Shown here: piece by piece, positions 15,791 to 18,149 of the stretch
Numbering within the stretch: the first letter of the stretch is position 1
How the letters are laid out: each line of letters opens with the position of its first letter
Source: JBEATZ01 sp041178545
GTDB taxonomy: Bacteria > Planctomycetota > UBA1135 > UBA2386
Direction: 5' to 3'
DNA length: 18,149 nt
NCBI GenBank assembly: GCA_041178545.1
Contig: JBEGVB010000077.1
Location: forward strand, 1 to 18,149
Made by a program: the position numbers and the translations under genes
The notes under the pieces: generated by a model
Database searches by the model: none
Seen by the model: only the letters and a program-made list of their open reading frames with translations
Told to the model about the DNA's origin: nothing

Positions 15791-16486
15791 TCAGTCGCGC
15801 GGCCGCCGCGCCGGCCGCACGCGGCCCTTGAGCAGGCCGTGGCGCTTCCAGCCCGAGGCGAGCAGCCAGGTGTGCGGCTGGATCACCGGCTTGTGCATCC
15901 GCTCGGACTCCGGCGTCGTCACCGGCTCCTCGAAACCGTCGCACCACGGGGCCGAGCTGTATTCGTGCGTCTCCGGGTCTGCGTCGAGCATCGACTGCAG
16001 CACCTCGTGCACCTCGTGCGTCTTCTCCAGCACGCGTTCGTGGTAGCGGTCCGCGAACACGCGCCCCTTGCGGCCCCACATGCGGTTCAGGTTGCGGGCG
16101 ATGCGGATCATCAGGCCCTGCATGCCGAAGGTCATCGCGTGGCGCGTCTCCGGCTCCACGACGAACTGCATCTCGTCTGCACGGATCGTGAAGTGGGCGA
16201 TGCGGAAGCCGCCTCGGTGCTTGTTGTGGTACAGGCAGTCGAGCAGCAGCGCCCTCGTCTCGGGCGTGCGCAGCGAGGGCAGGCCCTTGTCGATCTTCAC
16301 GGTGGCCAGCACCGGCTTGTCCTCGGGGATCTCGAGGCGGGTCAGGTGCGTGTGCATCGCCACCTCGCCCTTGGGCTTGCGGCCTGCGCCCTTGCGTGCC
16401 CCGCCGCGGCCGGGGCCCGGGCGCCGCACCGGCAGGGAGAGGTCGACCTCGACACCCTCGAACACGATGCGCGATCCGGTCGTCAC
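15791..16486 (-). CDS. RAYT/Y1-transposase-family protein with degenerate catalytic site
   Basis: A 231-residue protein of the REP-associated tyrosine transposase-like family. Diagnostic parts: GGARKGAGRKPKG (28-40), GLPSLRT (68-74), FRIAHFTI (94-101), GMQGLMIRIARNLNRMWGRK (121-140), GRVFADRYHERVL (141-153), YSSAPWCDGF (176-185) and TWLLASGWKRHGLL (206-219), a full-length family layout. Where active members have N-H-x-H, this one has D104-E105-M106-Q107, so both HUH histidines are replaced. The helix after RVLEKTHEV, where the catalytic tyrosine is expected, reads LQSMLDAD and has none. DNA cleavage is therefore unlikely; DNA or RNA binding may remain. GTG at 16486 was chosen to include the conserved N-terminal motif; the start lies 20 nt after the rsfS stop. 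No flanking repeats or REP elements are seen. Confidence 0.82.
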   Translation of the reverse strand: MTTGSRIVFEGVEVDLSLPVRRPGPGRGGARKGAGRKPKGEVAMHTHLTRLEIPEDKPVLATVKIDKGLPSLRTPETRALLLDCLYHNKHRGGFRIAHFTIRADEMQFVVEPETRHAMTFGMQGLMIRIARNLNRMWGRKGRVFADRYHERVLEKTHEVHEVLQSMLDADPETHEYSSAPWCDGFEEPVTTPESERMHKPVIQPHTWLLASGWKRHGLLKGRVRPARRPRD

Positions 16487-16506
16487 GGTGTCGTGGCGCT
16501 CCCGGC

Positions 16507-17019
16507 TCAGGACTTCTCGTCCTCGTCGGGGAGGATGCGGAAGCGGCTGCGGTCGGAGCGCTTCGGCTGCACGGCCTCCTCGGCCACGCCCTTGGGGGCC
16601 GGGGTGAACGCGAGCCGCGGGGCATCTGCCCACATCGTCTCCAGGTCGTAGAAGGTGCGCGCCTCCGCCTGCAGCAGGTGCACCACGATGTCGTGGTAGT
16701 CGAGCAGGATCCACGCGCTCTCCTCGGCATCGAGGGCACCGGGGTTGCGGCGGCGACGGCCGGTCTCGGCCTTCACGAGTGCATCCACGTCGCGGGCGAT
16801 GGCGTGCGCCTGCCGCGTGTTCCTCACGGTGCCGACCACGAAGTAGTCGGTGATGGCCAGCGCCTTCGACACGTCGAGGATCACGACGCCCTCGGCTTGC
16901 TTGCCGTCGAGGAGTTGCGCAATGGCCTGTGCGCGCGCGGTGGTGGCGGCGTCGGCGCGGTTCTCGCGGGTGGGTGCCGGGGCGGGGGGACGGACGGGTG
17001 CGGTCTTCTTGGGGCTCAA
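16507..17019 (-). CDS. rsfS: Ribosome silencing factor RsfS (YbeB/Iojap)
   Basis: A 170-residue protein whose core (about 27-135) is the RsfS domain. RsfS binds ribosomal protein uL14 on the 50S subunit and blocks subunit joining in poor nutrient conditions. Seen: AEGVVILDVSKALAITDYFVV (42-62), GTVRNTRQAHAIARDV (63-78), WILLDYHDIVVHLL (103-116) and ARTFYDLETMWADAPRL (120-136). It carries a proline/alanine-rich N-terminal extension of about 25 residues and a charged C-terminal tail of about 35 residues, longer than the usual 105-120 total. TTG at 17019 is preferred, with TATCGT ending 10 nt upstream and no Shine-Dalgarno, so the mRNA may be leaderless. The RAYT-like gene follows on the same strand by 20 nt. 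The nadD neighbour common in other bacteria is absent here. Confidence 0.92.
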   Translation of the reverse strand: MSPKKTAPVRPPAPAPTRENRADAATTARAQAIAQLLDGKQAEGVVILDVSKALAITDYFVVGTVRNTRQAHAIARDVDALVKAETGRRRRNPGALDAEESAWILLDYHDIVVHLLQAEARTFYDLETMWADAPRLAFTPAPKGVAEEAVQPKRSDRSRFRILPDEDEKS

Positions 17020-17029
17020 AGCTGGCCGA

Positions 17030-17035
17030 ACGATA
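17030..17035 (-). promoter_or_regulatory. Candidate -10 element (TATCGT) for rsfS
   Basis: On the minus strand TATCGT fits TAnnnT and ends 10 nt before the TTG at 17019, the same distance as at the Clp N gene. No Shine-Dalgarno lies between. This is consistent with a leaderless rsfS transcript. Confidence 0.5.
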
Positions 17036-17112
17036 GCGCCAAGCCCCGGGTCTCAAAGCCCTCTCCCCCGGGAGAACGGGCAAAGGGCTCCCGCAGGGTG
17101 TTCCCGGGGCAG

Positions 17113-17135
17113 GCGACCCCGCAGCGCGGGGTCGC
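17113..17135. terminator. Perfect 10-bp hairpin downstream of hppA
   Basis: GCGACCCCGC (17113-17122) and GCGGGGTCGC (17126-17135) form a perfect stem with an AGC loop, 45 nt after the hppA stop and before the rsfS promoter. It lacks a T run, so either it terminates without one or it protects the 3' end of the hppA message. Confidence 0.6.
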
Positions 17136-17179
17136 GGGTGGGCGGGCCAGCGCAAGGCGCCGAGGCCCGCCCGGGCGGC

Positions 17180-18149
17180 TCACTTGAAGAGCGGCAGCGC
17201 CAGCAGGGCGGCGATGGTCATCAGCTTCATCAGGATGTTGATGGCCGGACCCGCCGTGTCCTTGAAGGGGTCGCCGACGGTGTCGCCGATGACCGCAGCC
17301 TTGTGCACGTCGCTGCCCTTGCCACCCAGGTGGCCGGCCTCGATGTACTTCTTGGCGTTGTCCCACGCGCCACCGGCGTTGGCCATGAACAGGGCCATCA
17401 TCACGCCCGAGGCGGTCGCGCCGGCCAGCAGGCCGCCGCACGCGGCCTTGCCGAAGATCATGCCCACGGCGAGCGGGGCGACGATCGCCAGCAGGCCCGG
17501 CACCACCATCTCGCGCAGCGCGCCCTTGGTGGAGATGTCGACGCAGCGGGCGTAGTCGGCCTCGGCGGTGCCCTCCATCAGTCCCTTGATCTCACGGAAC
17601 TGGCGGCGCACCTCCTCGACCATCGCGTTCGCGGCCTTGCCCACGGCCTTCATGGCCATCGACGAGAACAGGAACGGCAGCATGGCGCCGATCAGAAGGC
17701 CCATGACCACGTCGGCGTTGGCGAGCGACAGGTCGACCACCGTGCCCGCCTTCTTGGCGAAGCCGTCGGCCTGCGTCTTGTAGGCGCTGAACAGGGCCAG
17801 TGCGGTGAGGGCGGCCGAACCGATGGCGAAGCCCTTGCCGATCGCCGCGGTGGTGTTGCCGGTGGCGTCCAGCGAGTCGGTGCGCTTGCGCACCGAGGGG
17901 TCCTGGTGCGACATCTCGGCGATGCCGCCTGCGTTGTCGGCCACCGGGCCGTAGGCGTCCACGCCCAGCGAGATGCCCAGCGTGCTGAGCATGCCCACTG
18001 CCGCGACGCAGATGCCGTACATGCCGGCGATCTGGTTGCAGCCCCACACGCCGACGGCGAGCAGCAGCACGGGCAGCCAGGTCGAGGCCATGCCGGTGGC
18101 GAGACCGTGGATGATGTTGGTGGCCGCGCCGGTCTTGGACTGCTCGGCG
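17180..18149 (-). CDS. hppA: Membrane-bound pyrophosphatase, C-terminal part (cut by right edge)
   Basis: The last 322 residues of an ion-pumping membrane pyrophosphatase, which couples pyrophosphate hydrolysis to H+ or Na+ export. The family is usually about 700 residues long, so more than half lies beyond the window. The reading frame continues upstream of the internal ATG at 18091 to the edge, with EQSKTGAATNIIHGLATGM, so that ATG is not the start. Motifs include GISLGVDAYGPVADNAGGIAEM, with its substrate-site aspartates, and GNTTAAIGKGFAIGSAAL, where alanine and glycine occupy the AxxG positions that mark the K+-dependent class (K+-independent enzymes have KxxT). The C-terminal GDTVGDPFKDTAGPAINIL contains further pyrophosphate-site aspartates. 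Whether it pumps Na+ or H+ cannot be decided from this half. Confidence 0.95.
   Translation of the reverse strand, partial: AEQSKTGAATNIIHGLATGMASTWLPVLLLAVGVWGCNQIAGMYGICVAAVGMLSTLGISLGVDAYGPVADNAGGIAEMSHQDPSVRKRTDSLDATGNTTAAIGKGFAIGSAALTALALFSAYKTQADGFAKKAGTVVDLSLANADVVMGLLIGAMLPFLFSSMAMKAVGKAANAMVEEVRRQFREIKGLMEGTAEADYARCVDISTKGALREMVVPGLLAIVAPLAVGMIFGKAACGGLLAGATASGVMMALFMANAGGAWDNAKKYIEAGHLGGKGSDVHKAAVIGDTVGDPFKDTAGPAINILMKLMTIAALLALPLFK

Noticed and set aside
15791..16486. Active IS200-like insertion sequence
   Set aside because: HUH histidines and tyrosine are missing, there are no flanking subterminal hairpins or repeats, and the gene sits neatly between neighbours.
16507..17019. Alternative start further inside rsfS, removing the Pro/Ala N-terminal extension
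   Set aside because: No in-frame ATG or GTG with a Shine-Dalgarno precedes the core domain, whereas TTG at 17019 follows a good -10 element at the leaderless distance.

Overview
The window is very GC-rich bacterial chromosome, densely packed with genes on both strands. It holds 16 coding regions: 15 complete and one (hppA) cut by the right edge. There are no rRNA or tRNA genes, CRISPR arrays or intact insertion sequences that I can see. GTG and TTG starts are frequent, strong Shine-Dalgarno sites are patchy, and several long antisense open frames are composition artefacts. The gene set (membrane pyrophosphatase, a type II methionine aminopeptidase beside tdh-kbl, an exosortase-type sugar transferase, a RAYT-like protein with the GGARKGAGRKP opening) fits a high-GC member of the Planctomycetota or a similarly GC-rich deep-branching phylum. 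That placement is an inference from gene families, not a measured phylogeny.

Layout. Positions 1-370 are a C/T-rich degenerate tandem repeat of about 87 bp. Next come a minus-strand ABC-transporter ATPase (371-1123) and a divergent exported PQQ-type sugar dehydrogenase (1250-2476). From 2458 to 7040 lies a surface-glycan block: an exosortase-associated type GT4 glycosyltransferase on the minus strand, a divergent HDOD signalling protein, then a flippase and a GT2 glycosyltransferase that are translationally coupled. A leucine-dehydrogenase-like enzyme (7190-8314) has its own promoter and ends at a strong hairpin shared with the opposing operon.

From 14150 down to 8360 on the minus strand runs a compact operon: tdh, kbl, type II map, GT4 glycosyltransferase, membrane GT-C glycosyltransferase. 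Its first two genes turn threonine into glycine and acetyl-CoA. The last three are joined by a 9-nt gap, an internal Shine-Dalgarno site and a 4-bp ATGA overlap. Divergent from tdh is a pair made of a small putative lipoprotein and a hotdog acyl-CoA thioesterase.

The right end has a stand-alone Clp N-terminal-domain protein, converging with 3 bp between stop codons on a RAYT-family protein that has lost its HUH histidines. Upstream of that lie rsfS and the 3' part of hppA. Genes at 15329 and 17019 each have a TAnnnT -10-like element exactly 10 nt before the start codon, which suggests leaderless transcripts. The most unusual items are the catalytically dead RAYT homologue, the ATPase-free Clp N protein, the archaeal/eukaryal-type aminopeptidase inside an amino-acid/glycan operon, and the 87-bp repeat.
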